Assembly (NCBI GenBank): GCA_028292435.1
Contig: JAQGMI010000039.1
Coordinates: 1-64,000 of the forward strand
DNA: 64,000 bases
From: Betaproteobacteria bacterium
GTDB lineage: Bacteria > Pseudomonadota > Gammaproteobacteria > Burkholderiales > SG8-41
Direction: 5' to 3'
Shown piece by piece: positions 8,820 to 16,560 of the stretch. Position numbers and translations under genes: made by a program. How positions within the stretch are numbered: the first letter of the stretch is position 1; each line of letters opens with the position of its first letter. The notes beneath the pieces were generated by a model. It saw nothing but the letters and a program-made list of their open reading frames with translations. It was not told where the DNA came from and made no database searches.

Positions 8820-9959
8820 ATGAACGACAAAACCAATCCGCACGCCGGGCGCGGTGAGAATGAGCGCAAAGTAATGCAGCACGACAGAAGTCCGCATATC
8901 TTCCGGCCTATTACGTTTCGTTCGGTGACCGCCCGCAATCGCATCATGGTGTCACCGATGTGCCAATATTCGGCGGACGACGGCGTCGCCAACGACTGGC
9001 ATTTTCAGCATTTGGGTTGCCGGGCCGTCGGCGGCGCGGGCATCGTGTTTACGGAAGTCGTGCATACCGAGCCGCGCGGCCGCATCACGCCTTACTGCCT
9101 CGGCTTGTGGAACGACGAACAGCGCGACGCGCTCGCGCGGATCGTGCGCTTCATGAAAGGGCAGGGCGCCGTGGCCGGCATGCAGCTCGGGCATGCGGGC
9201 CGCAAGGGATCGACAACGCGGCCGTGGGATGGCGGCAAAGGCCTCGCTGCGGCAGACGGCGGCTGGCAAACCATCGCCCCATCGGCGCTGCAGTTCACGG
9301 ACACTTATACGGTGCCGTTCGAAATGGATCAGCGCACGATCAAGGAATCGATTGCGCAGTTCGCTGCCAACACCCGGCGCGCACGTGATGCGGGCTTCGA
9401 CATCATCGAAATTCATTCCGCGCACGGTTACCTGATTCACGAATTCCTGTCGCCGCTCTCGAACCGGCGCAGCGACGAGTACGGCGGTAGTTTTGATAAC
9501 CGTATCCGCTTCCTGCTCGAGGTCATCGATGCGGTGCGCAGCGAGTGGCCAGCGGATAAACCGTTGTTCGTGCGCATCTCGGCTTCCGACTGGATCGATG
9601 GCGGTTGGGACCTGGACAACAGCGTCAATCTCGCGCAGCGGTTGAAGGCGGGCGGCCAGGTCGATCTTGTCGATTGCTCAAGCGGCGGACTTGCCCCGCA
9701 ACAGAAAATACCGCTCTATCCCGGTTACCAGGTGCCATTTGCAGCCGCTATCCGTACACGCGCGCAGATCGCAACCGGCGCTGTGGGGCTCATCAATTCG
9801 CCCGAGCTTGCCGAACAGATTGTCGCGAGCGGACAAGCCGATCTCATCATCATGGCGCGCGCGATGTTGAACGATCCGTATTGGCCGCTGCATGCCGCCA
9901 AAGTACTTAAAGCGAAAGTTGCGTGGCCGCCGCAATACGAGCGCGGCGATATCTACTAG
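8820..9959 (+). CDS. NADH:flavin oxidoreductase, Old Yellow Enzyme family (YqjM-like)
   Basis: A 379-residue FMN-dependent ene-reductase. The fold begins at HIFRPITFRSVTARNRIMVS. SPMCQYSADDG carries the Cys typical of YqjM-type OYEs, and GMQLGHAGRKGS plus EIHSAHGYLIHEFLSPLSN carry the substrate-binding and FMN-associated residues. Such enzymes reduce activated C=C bonds of enals, enones or similar compounds. The first ATG (8820) gives an extra 18-residue extension, and ATG 8874 (MQHDRSPH) is a plausible alternative. It lies 29 bases after the tartrate-dehydratase-like gene. Its stop overlaps by 4 bases the end of the convergent zinc-ribbon gene. Confidence 0.88.
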   Translation: MNDKTNPHAGRGENERKVMQHDRSPHIFRPITFRSVTARNRIMVSPMCQYSADDGVANDWHFQHLGCRAVGGAGIVFTEVVHTEPRGRITPYCLGLWNDEQRDALARIVRFMKGQGAVAGMQLGHAGRKGSTTRPWDGGKGLAAADGGWQTIAPSALQFTDTYTVPFEMDQRTIKESIAQFAANTRRARDAGFDIIEIHSAHGYLIHEFLSPLSNRRSDEYGGSFDNRIRFLLEVIDAVRSEWPADKPLFVRISASDWIDGGWDLDNSVNLAQRLKAGGQVDLVDCSSGGLAPQQKIPLYPGYQVPFAAAIRTRAQIATGAVGLINSPELAEQIVASGQADLIIMARAMLNDPYWPLHAAKVLKAKVAWPPQYERGDIY

Positions 9960-10291
9960 GTCCGGGCGCTTTGCGACGTTGACGGCCGGGTCGCGCCGCA
10001 CTTCCAGCAATCGGTAAATTGGCCTTCGAGATTTTCGCCGCAATGCGTGCAAGTCCAGCGATCATGCCCGTGCCGGCGCGCGGCGCCGCCGCGCAAAAAG
10101 TCTACGACGAGTCCATCGGCGTGTGCCGCGAGTGCGTTGTCGAGCACCCAGACCGTTGGCAGCACGGGCAACTCGCCGTAGGCACCGTAAAGTTGATCGC
10201 CGAGAACGGATGCGCGTATGCCTTCGGCTTCGAGCATGCCTTTAACCAGGTGGGCTTCGGCCGGATGGCGTGCGGTGTGAACGAGTTTCAT
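9956..10291 (-). CDS. DUF2007 domain plus zinc-ribbon protein
   Basis: A 111-residue protein. The N-terminal 70 residues (KLVHTARHPAEAHLVKGMLE, then GIRASVLGDQLYGAYGELP) match the DUF2007 fold, a small ferredoxin-like domain of uncertain signalling role. The C-terminus is a zinc ribbon with two CxxC pairs: CTHCGENLEG and CWKCGATRP. It is encoded alone on the minus strand and converges on the flavoenzyme gene. The biochemical function is unknown. The fusion suggests a regulatory or adaptor role, which is an inference only. Confidence 0.78.
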   Translation of the reverse strand: MKLVHTARHPAEAHLVKGMLEAEGIRASVLGDQLYGAYGELPVLPTVWVLDNALAAHADGLVVDFLRGGAARRHGHDRWTCTHCGENLEGQFTDCWKCGATRPSTSQSART

Positions 10292-10401
10292 CGCGATCTA
10301 TTGTGATGCGTCCGGGTGCAGGGCGCAACGCGGCCTGTTAAACTGCCGGCTGTGTTTGCAGATGATCACGGGCCGACTGAATCGTTTTTCATTCGAGCCT
10401 C

Positions 10402-10785
10402 ATGCCGGGTTACCAATCGACTGTCATGTTTGAAAGCAAAGGCCAGCAGGTCATTCCGGTTCAGCGCTTTGCGCGCCGCCTCGGCTGGTCGCTCGCACTA
10501 TCGGCGTTGATTGCAATCGTCGCGCTGCTGCTCGGGGTCGTCGGCTTTCACTATGTGGCCGGACTCAAATGGATTGATGCACTTCATAATTCGTCGATGA
10601 TACTCGGCGGCATGGGGCCGGTCGCCGAAATGAAGACCGACGGAGCAAAGCTGTTTTCGTCTGGCTACGCGCTGTTTTGCGGACTCGTGTTCATCAGCGT
10701 TATCGCGGTGACGCTGGTGCCGGTGCTGCATCGTGTATTGCACAAATTTCATATCGACGAAGCGGATTTGAAGAAAAAGAAGTAA
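10402..10785 (+). CDS. Two-helix membrane protein with ion-channel-like architecture
   Basis: A 127-residue inner-membrane protein. A basic N-terminus is followed by TM1 (about 28-52), a loop with WIDALHNSSMILGGMGPV (57-74), GAKLFSSGYALF (81-92), TM2 (about 89-110) and a cytosolic KKKK tail. The layout and spacing resemble the TM1-pore helix-filter-TM2 unit of K+ channels (DALYFS...TTVGYGD...GKLFTI.YAL), but the filter TVGYG is replaced by LGGMG. Channel ancestry is an inference. ATG 10426 is an alternative start that removes 8 residues. The gene ends 20 bases before the ModA-like gene, so the two may be co-transcribed. Confidence 0.7.
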   Translation: MPGYQSTVMFESKGQQVIPVQRFARRLGWSLALSALIAIVALLLGVVGFHYVAGLKWIDALHNSSMILGGMGPVAEMKTDGAKLFSSGYALFCGLVFISVIAVTLVPVLHRVLHKFHIDEADLKKKK

Positions 10786-10805
10786 CCGACCAACAGGAGA
10801 TTCAG

Positions 10806-11510
10806 GTGGCAACATTAAATATATTTTGCGCCGGAGCGGCGCAGGCAGTGATGATGCAGATCGCGGCCAAATACAAAAGCGACAGCGGCAATGACGTCGT
10901 GACTAATTTCGGTGCGGTAGGTGCGATGAAAGCGCGCGTCGTCGCCGGTGAGCCCGCCGACGTCATTGTGCTGACAGCAGCCCTGATCGATGAATTGATT
11001 GCGCAGGGCCTCGCGGTCGCGGGCTCGCGCGTCGACCTCGGCAAGGTCGGCACCGGCGTGGCAGTACGCGCGGGCACGCCGCTGCCCGATGTCGGTGATA
11101 CGCGGGTATTACGCGGCAACCTGCTTGCCGCGAAGCGGGTGTTGTTCCCTGACCCTGCGGTTGCGACGGCGGGAAAAGTGGTGATGAGCGCGCTCGACAA
11201 GATGGGCATTACGGACGAACTGAAAGGCCGGCTGCATTTTTTTCCGAACGGCTATGCGGCGATGAATAATCTCGCGCAAAGTAAAGGCCTGCATGAAATG
11301 GGCATAACGCAAATCACTGAAATCGTCGCCAACAAGGGCGTGACGCTCGTCGGGCCGCTGCCCGCTGAAGTGCAGAACATTGCGGTTTATTCTGCCGGGC
11401 TCGCGGCGGATTCCGCGAATGCGCAACTCGGCCAGGAATTTATACGTCGCCTGACCGGATTTGCAGCGCAGCCGGTTTTAAGCGCCGCGGGCTTTGACGT
11501 CGGGAGTTAG
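10806..11510 (+). CDS. ModA-like substrate-binding protein without a signal peptide
   Basis: A 234-residue type 2 periplasmic-binding-fold protein related to molybdate-binding ModA (SBP_bac_11-like). It has LNIFCAGAAQAVMMQIAAKY at the start, VVAGEPADVIVLTAALIDEL in the first lobe and FPDPAVATAGKVVMSALDKM in the hinge region. GTG 10806 is chosen because AGGAGA lies upstream at good spacing and homology begins immediately. That leaves no signal peptide, unlike ordinary ModA. No modB/modC genes are nearby. A cytosolic sensor or a non-transport binding role is therefore more likely than uptake, though export by another route is not excluded. Confidence 0.75.
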   Translation: MATLNIFCAGAAQAVMMQIAAKYKSDSGNDVVTNFGAVGAMKARVVAGEPADVIVLTAALIDELIAQGLAVAGSRVDLGKVGTGVAVRAGTPLPDVGDTRVLRGNLLAAKRVLFPDPAVATAGKVVMSALDKMGITDELKGRLHFFPNGYAAMNNLAQSKGLHEMGITQITEIVANKGVTLVGPLPAEVQNIAVYSAGLAADSANAQLGQEFIRRLTGFAAQPVLSAAGFDVGS

Positions 11511-11558
11511 AGTATTGCGAAGGGAATGCGACTGAATATTATTACGCCCCTAGGGTAA

Positions 11559-11591
11559 CACAGCCCGCTTGCGCGAGCGGGACGTGCTGTG
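11559..11591 (+). other. Long bulged hairpin in the leader of the VOC gene
   Basis: The arms CACAGC (11559-11564) and GCTGTG (11586-11591) pair perfectly. Inside them CCGCT and AGCGG pair around a TGCGCG loop, leaving a 5-base bulge GACGT on the 3' side. The 11-pair stem has no T-tract, so it is not a simple terminator. It may be a leader RNA structure or the 3' end of the preceding transcript. Confidence 0.4.
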
Positions 11592-11660
11592 CGACTGTCA
11601 GGTTCTGATCCGCGCATTGCGCGGCGTCCGGCAATTAAACATTCAGCTACAGGAGGCGGC

Positions 11661-12053
11661 ATGAACCGCATCGTTCATCTTGCATTGAAAGTAGAAGATC
11701 TCGAAAAAACGACTGAGTTTTACGAGAAGGTATTTGGGTTTCGCGAAGTGGAAACGCGCAAGACGCGAGATCATCTGTCGCGCCATTTGAGCGACGGCGC
11801 AATCGACTTCACGCTGATCAAATACGACGCCGGCACCGAGTCCGCTGAATCCAAAGCGGCGGGCGAAAAGCCGTGCATTCACCATTTCGCCATCGAAGTT
11901 GAGGACCTCAAGGCTTCGGAAGCGCAGATCAGGTCGTACGGCTGCGAAATCATCAGCGATCCGGGCGTGATTCCCATCAAGTTCCGCGCTCCCGGCGGCA
12001 CCGTCGCCGAACTCGTGCCGGTTGGCCGCTATAAAGCGCCGGTGTTCAAATGA
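11661..12053 (+). CDS. VOC-family (glyoxalase/bleomycin-resistance fold) protein
   Basis: A 130-residue protein with two beta-alpha-beta-beta-beta modules. It opens MNRIVHLALKVEDLEKTTEF, with a metal-ligand-type His at residue 6, and has CIHHFAIEVEDL midway and GGTVAELVPVGRY near the end, where Glu is a typical metal ligand. It could be a lactoylglutathione lyase-like isomerase, an epimerase or a dioxygenase; the sequence does not decide. The start at 11661 has a strong AGGAGG five bases upstream. It precedes an MmgE/PrpD gene by 28 bases, suggesting a two-gene unit. Confidence 0.85.
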   Translation: MNRIVHLALKVEDLEKTTEFYEKVFGFREVETRKTRDHLSRHLSDGAIDFTLIKYDAGTESAESKAAGEKPCIHHFAIEVEDLKASEAQIRSYGCEIISDPGVIPIKFRAPGGTVAELVPVGRYKAPVFK

Positions 12054-12081
12054 AGCAAATCACTGCGCACGGGGAGAAGCG

Positions 12082-13458
12082 ATGAAAGCGTCGATTGCGC
12101 AAACGGCTTCGGTCAGCGAACGTCTGGTCGACTGCGTCGCGAAAGTTACGGCGGATCAAATTCCCCCTGCAGTCCGTGCGCGTACTGAAGACTTGCTGGT
12201 CGATATCGTCGGCTTGTGCGTTGCCGCGCGCAATACGGATTACATCAAGGCGCTCATTGCCAGCGTCGATCGCGGCGGTGCATGTACAGCGCTCGGCCAC
12301 GGCGGCGAGTTCAGCGCGGAAGATGCGGCCATGATCAACGGGACGGCCGGCCATGGCGAGGACTTCGACGACACCTTTGAAGGTGGACCGGTTCATAGCA
12401 GCACGGTCATCGTGCCGGCGGTGCTCGCGGCGTGCGAACGTTTTGGCCGCGGCGGCCGCTCGGCCTTGCTTGGCATGACGATCGGTATCGAGACGATGTG
12501 CCGGCTCAGCATGGTCATTCCGAAAGCGATCCATAAAGCGGGCTTTCACCCGACGGCTGTCATCGGCGCGATGAGCGCAACGCTCGCGGTGTCGGTCACG
12601 TTGGGCCTCAATCGCAAGCAGACGGTTGATGCGCTCGGCATCGCCGGCAGCATGGCGAGCGGTATTATCGAATACCTCGCTGAAGGCGCGTGGACCAAGC
12701 GCCTGCATGCGGGCTGGGCAGCGCGGATTGGCTTGCATGCCGCACGCATCGCACAGCATGGATTTCTGGGGCCCCGCACAGTATTCGAAGGCACGCACGG
12801 ATTTTTTTACACGTTTGCGCGCAATCCGGCCGGTGATTTCGACATAGTCACGAAAGATTTCGGCAAGGAATGGTTCATCGACAAGATTACGTTCAAGCCG
12901 TACGCGACCGGCACCATGAACCAGCCGTATATCGACTGCGCATTGCGGCTCGCACGCAAAGGTTTCAGCGCGGACGACGTCACCGACGTTTTATGTGAAA
13001 CGGCGGAAGGCTATGTTCATCGCTTGTGGGATCCGTTGCCCGCCAAGCAGAAGCCGGCCAACGATTACGCCGCCAAGTTCAGCGCGCCATTCAACGTCGC
13101 AGTTGCGTTCGTGACCGGCAGCGCCGGCCTTGACGCGTTTAGCGAGAAAACCGTGCGCGATCCGCGCATTCTCGGGCTCGCCGGCAAAGTGAAATACGTC
13201 GTCGATCCGAACAATCCGTACCCCAAAGCATTTACCGGTCATGTGAAAATGACGCTCAAGGACGGACGCGTGTTCGAAGAGCGCCAGCCGCACATTCGCG
13301 GCGGTGTGCACGACCCGTTGTCGCGCGACGACATCGAGCGCAAGTTTCGCGGCAATGTCGCGTATGGCGGCTGGACCGACCGCCGTGCCGACGAGTTCCT
13401 GCAGTTCGCGGGCAATGTATTCAAGGGCAAGATCGACCTGACGCCGTTTCGCGGGTAA
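12082..13458 (+). CDS. MmgE/PrpD family protein (third copy)
   Basis: A 458-residue MmgE/PrpD-fold protein. The start ATG 12082 is preceded by GGGGAG; the frame is open further upstream but without support. Features include LLVDIVGLCVAARNTDYIKA near residues 33-52, NGTAGHGEDFDDTFEGGPVH near 88-107 and a C-terminal domain with HIRGGVHDPLSRDDIERKF. It differs from the copies at 1779 and 4130 and follows the VOC gene, so it probably acts on a different substrate. About 90 bases separate it from the AT-richer hydroxylase gene that follows. Confidence 0.85.
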   Translation: MKASIAQTASVSERLVDCVAKVTADQIPPAVRARTEDLLVDIVGLCVAARNTDYIKALIASVDRGGACTALGHGGEFSAEDAAMINGTAGHGEDFDDTFEGGPVHSSTVIVPAVLAACERFGRGGRSALLGMTIGIETMCRLSMVIPKAIHKAGFHPTAVIGAMSATLAVSVTLGLNRKQTVDALGIAGSMASGIIEYLAEGAWTKRLHAGWAARIGLHAARIAQHGFLGPRTVFEGTHGFFYTFARNPAGDFDIVTKDFGKEWFIDKITFKPYATGTMNQPYIDCALRLARKGFSADDVTDVLCETAEGYVHRLWDPLPAKQKPANDYAAKFSAPFNVAVAFVTGSAGLDAFSEKTVRDPRILGLAGKVKYVVDPNNPYPKAFTGHVKMTLKDGRVFEERQPHIRGGVHDPLSRDDIERKFRGNVAYGGWTDRRADEFLQFAGNVFKGKIDLTPFRG

Positions 13459-13476
13459 ATAGTGAAGCGACGAAAT

Positions 13477-13501
13477 CGCGTGGCTTAGTCCGCGTGGCTT
13501 A
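13477..13501. repeat. Short direct repeat CGCGTGGCTTA x2
   Basis: The 11-base unit CGCGTGGCTTA occurs at 13477-13487 and 13491-13501, separated by 3 bases, in the gap just before the AT-richer cluster. It could be an operator half-site pair or a junction scar. Confidence 0.35.
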
Positions 13502-13546
13502 ATGTAGAAGCGTTTGTTTGTGTCGCAGTGGGGAGGATCGGATCGC

Positions 13547-14863
13547 ATGGATAAATACCTGATTCGCTCGCACTATGTTTATGTCGTTTTGGCCTGGTCG
13601 CTTACATTTTTATTCTTTTTGCGTGTCGGCGCACAAGCGCTGCAGCGCTGGGCACCTCAAACGTATTTGCCTGCGTTTAACGATTTTCAGGGCAGCAGCT
13701 TGCCATACTGGCTGCTCTTCGCCAGTCAGCTCATTATTTTGATCCTGATGTTGCGCTATTCATGGCGCATTGGCGCCAATAGGTTAGCCGTTAACGCCAG
13801 GGCCGGTAAATTGCTGATCCGGATTGGTTCAATTTACATGTTTGGATCATTGGCTCGCGTAGCCGTTGGCTTAACGATACCTGCTGCCCCGGCGTGGTTT
13901 ACCTCATGGATTCCAGCTACATTTCATCTTGTGCTGGCCGCGTTTGTGTTAACGATAAGTGCATATCACACATTCGATTTACGCCAGCCATGCGAGAGGA
14001 CAAGCATGATGGATTTTAAAATAACGTCATATTTGTTGTATCCATCGTTCGTCGCGCTTGCAGTGATGATGTTCGGCGCTCTGCTTGATGCTGGATTATC
14101 GCCCTTGATCGCAGCATACGTTCCTATCATTCTGGTTGGCATTGCAATCGTCGCGCTGGAATTACGTTTTTCCGAAAGGCCGGATTGGAAACCCAAACTG
14201 ACCGATATCAAAGCAGACGCGGCTTTCATGGTCGCCGTGCAAATTGCTCTGCCAAGGATGCTTGCGGTTGCATTTGTAATTGCAGTTTCGGAATGGTCGC
14301 ACGTCACTTATGCAACTTCCTGGTGGCCCCAATCATGGCCTCTTGCGATCCAGATAATTGCAATGGTACTTCTGGTCGATTTTTTACGGTATTGGCTACA
14401 TCGCGCCTGTCATCATTTTGTTCCGCTATGGCGACTGCATGAAGTGCATCATTCGCCGGACATTTTGTACGTCCTGAATGTCGGTCGCTTTCATCCGTTC
14501 GAAAAAAGCCTGCATTTTTGTCTGGACACAATGCCTTTTCTGCTGCTCGGAGTCGGGCCGGACGTGATTGCGGGATATTTTCTTTTGTATTCTGTTAATG
14601 GTTTTTTTCAGCACAGCAATGTCCGTCTTCACTACGGTTGGTTGAATTACGTGGTCGGAAGCGCGGAAACCCATCGTTGGCATCACGCGCGCGATCCACT
14701 TATTGCAGCATGCAACTTTGGTAATACGACAATTGTGTGGGACTTGATGTTCCGGACTTGGTACCTTCCAAAACAGATCGCAGTACAAGATATAGGAATT
14801 TTAGACCGGAGATACCCGAAAGATTTCTGGTCACAAATGGCGGCGCCGTTTGTACAGCGATAA
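13547..14863 (+). CDS. Membrane fatty acid hydroxylase / sterol desaturase family protein
   Basis: A 438-residue polytopic protein of the fatty-acid hydroxylase superfamily, non-haem di-iron enzymes that hydroxylate or desaturate lipids at the membrane. The histidine clusters are all present: LHRACHH (about 284-290), LHEVHHS (about 296-302), RFHPFEKSLH (about 312-321) and ETHRWHH (about 372-378). About seven hydrophobic segments precede and surround them; the N-terminal half (about 230 residues) is an extra membrane region beyond the catalytic domain. The start 13547 is chosen for GGGGAGG upstream. Codon use is noticeably more AT-rich than upstream and downstream genes. It is the first gene of a compact cluster with a GH3-like and an MR/MLE gene. 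Confidence 0.88.
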   Translation: MDKYLIRSHYVYVVLAWSLTFLFFLRVGAQALQRWAPQTYLPAFNDFQGSSLPYWLLFASQLIILILMLRYSWRIGANRLAVNARAGKLLIRIGSIYMFGSLARVAVGLTIPAAPAWFTSWIPATFHLVLAAFVLTISAYHTFDLRQPCERTSMMDFKITSYLLYPSFVALAVMMFGALLDAGLSPLIAAYVPIILVGIAIVALELRFSERPDWKPKLTDIKADAAFMVAVQIALPRMLAVAFVIAVSEWSHVTYATSWWPQSWPLAIQIIAMVLLVDFLRYWLHRACHHFVPLWRLHEVHHSPDILYVLNVGRFHPFEKSLHFCLDTMPFLLLGVGPDVIAGYFLLYSVNGFFQHSNVRLHYGWLNYVVGSAETHRWHHARDPLIAACNFGNTTIVWDLMFRTWYLPKQIAVQDIGILDRRYPKDFWSQMAAPFVQR

Positions 14864-14892
14864 AAACGTCGCGTTTTTGGACGCCTGTAATC

Positions 14893-16557
14893 TTGCTCGC
14901 TGACGCGCTGCTTACGCTTTACTTGCGGTACCTACAGTCTCTTCACGGATGGCGAATCCGAGCGGCCGCTCGGGATCCGATGAATGTGCAGATCGCGCTA
15001 TTGAAACGCATTCTTGCCGAAAACCGACAGACAGAATTCGGTCTCAAGTATGACTTCCGGTCCATAAAAGACTTTCCCGGCTTTTGTGAGCGAGTACCGA
15101 TAAACGAATACGAAGCGCTTAGGCCCTACATTGCGAGTGAAATTGCGGGCGGCAAAAGTACGCTCACAAAATGCCCGCCGATTCGCTATGTTCGGACAAG
15201 TGGTACTACGGACAAGCACAAAGATATTCCTTTGATACGGAAACATCTGTTCGGTCTGCGCACTGTTCACCGGGCCGCCGTAGGTTTTCAGTACCGTTCG
15301 TGCCCTGAGGCATTTGCAGGGGGAATCCTCGCAATTGTAAGTCCCACCTTTGAAGGGTTTCTCGCGAATGGGAAGCAGTATGGCTCGGCGTCCGGAATTG
15401 TAGCGGGCAACACTCCTGCATTAGTTCGCGAGAAATTCGTGTTACCTAAGGAAGTGTTGACCGTATCGAACAGCCGGCTCAAGTACTTGCTCATTTTAAG
15501 ACTGGCACTTCAGCGTTCGGACATCACCTATATATCGACCGCAAATGCAACGACACTGTTGACGATGATGAAGCTGTATCAGGAGCATGCATCCGAATTG
15601 GCGGACGATCTGCGCGAAGGCACCTTTTTTTTAATGGATCAGTTACCCGATGAGGTGAAGCTCCCGGTAACAAAACGCCTGGTAGCCAGTCCGAACCGGG
15701 CGTTGGAACTTATTAAAATTGCGTCGAAGTCGGCGACGGTCAGAATGTCGGATCTGTGGCCTCATTTAAAGCTCATCGTAACGTGGACCTGCGGGAGTGC
15801 CGGTATAGCAGTCGATCGCTTGCGGCACGAGTTGACTCCGTCAATGCGGGTGTTCGAGCTTGGATATGTTTCCAGCGAATTCCGCGGCACTATCACGCTT
15901 GGCAAGAATTTTGGTACCGGATTTCCAACTATAGACAATCACTTTTTTGAGTTTGTGGAAAGAAGTAAGTGGGAACAGGGGTCAACCGAAACCCTGACGG
16001 TTTGCGACGTCAAAAAGGGTCGCGATTACTATCTAATCGTTACGACGCCGTCTGGCTTGTATCGTTACTTCATTAATGATCTTGTCAGGGTGACGGGGTT
16101 TTTCTTCAAGACGCCGCTACTCAAGTTTTTGCAGAAGGGTAAAGGCGTGACGAATATAACGGGAGAGAAACTTTATGAGTCACAAGTGCTCTCCGCAGTC
16201 CGAATCGCAATGACACGCTTAAGTCGGCCCGCGTTTTTCGTAATGATGCTCGCCGACGAAGAAAATCGGAGATACAGGCTTTATGTAGAAACGGACAGTG
16301 GCCCGAAACCAGACGGAGAATGGCTTGCCCGGGAAGTTGATGCGTCACTTAAAGAATCAAACATCGAATACTTTGCAAAGCGAGAGAGCGAGAGGCTTGG
16401 TTCGCCCATTGCATGCTGGCTCGCGCCCGAGACCGGCGAAGCTTATAAACAATTTTGCACGGAAAGAGGGCAGCGGGAAGGGCAGTTTAAAATTGTCGCA
16501 CTTTGTTATCAAAAGGACTTTGGCTTTGATTTGGACGCGCGAGTTGAAAAAGACTGA
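14893..16557 (+). CDS. GH3-family acyl-adenylate amido synthetase-like protein
   Basis: A GH3 (auxin-responsive promoter) family protein of about 554 residues; the family adenylates carboxylic acids and joins them to amino acids. Visible motifs are YVRTSGTTDKHKDIPL (phosphate-binding loop), STANATTLLTMMKLYQ, LGYVSSEFRGTI and LYRYFINDLVRVTGFF, then ITGEKLYESQV near the C-terminal domain. The start is unclear. The first ATG in frame (14737) is inside the desaturase gene, the first start codon after that gene is TTG 14893, and ATG 14980 is the next good one. A hydrophobic stretch around LADALLTLYLRYL follows TTG 14893. Bacterial GH3 proteins are mostly uncharacterised. AT-richer than the surroundings; packed between the hydroxylase and MR/MLE genes. 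Confidence 0.82.
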   Translation: MLADALLTLYLRYLQSLHGWRIRAAARDPMNVQIALLKRILAENRQTEFGLKYDFRSIKDFPGFCERVPINEYEALRPYIASEIAGGKSTLTKCPPIRYVRTSGTTDKHKDIPLIRKHLFGLRTVHRAAVGFQYRSCPEAFAGGILAIVSPTFEGFLANGKQYGSASGIVAGNTPALVREKFVLPKEVLTVSNSRLKYLLILRLALQRSDITYISTANATTLLTMMKLYQEHASELADDLREGTFFLMDQLPDEVKLPVTKRLVASPNRALELIKIASKSATVRMSDLWPHLKLIVTWTCGSAGIAVDRLRHELTPSMRVFELGYVSSEFRGTITLGKNFGTGFPTIDNHFFEFVERSKWEQGSTETLTVCDVKKGRDYYLIVTTPSGLYRYFINDLVRVTGFFFKTPLLKFLQKGKGVTNITGEKLYESQVLSAVRIAMTRLSRPAFFVMMLADEENRRYRLYVETDSGPKPDGEWLAREVDASLKESNIEYFAKRESERLGSPIACWLAPETGEAYKQFCTERGQREGQFKIVALCYQKDFGFDLDARVEKD

Positions 16558-16560
16558 TTA

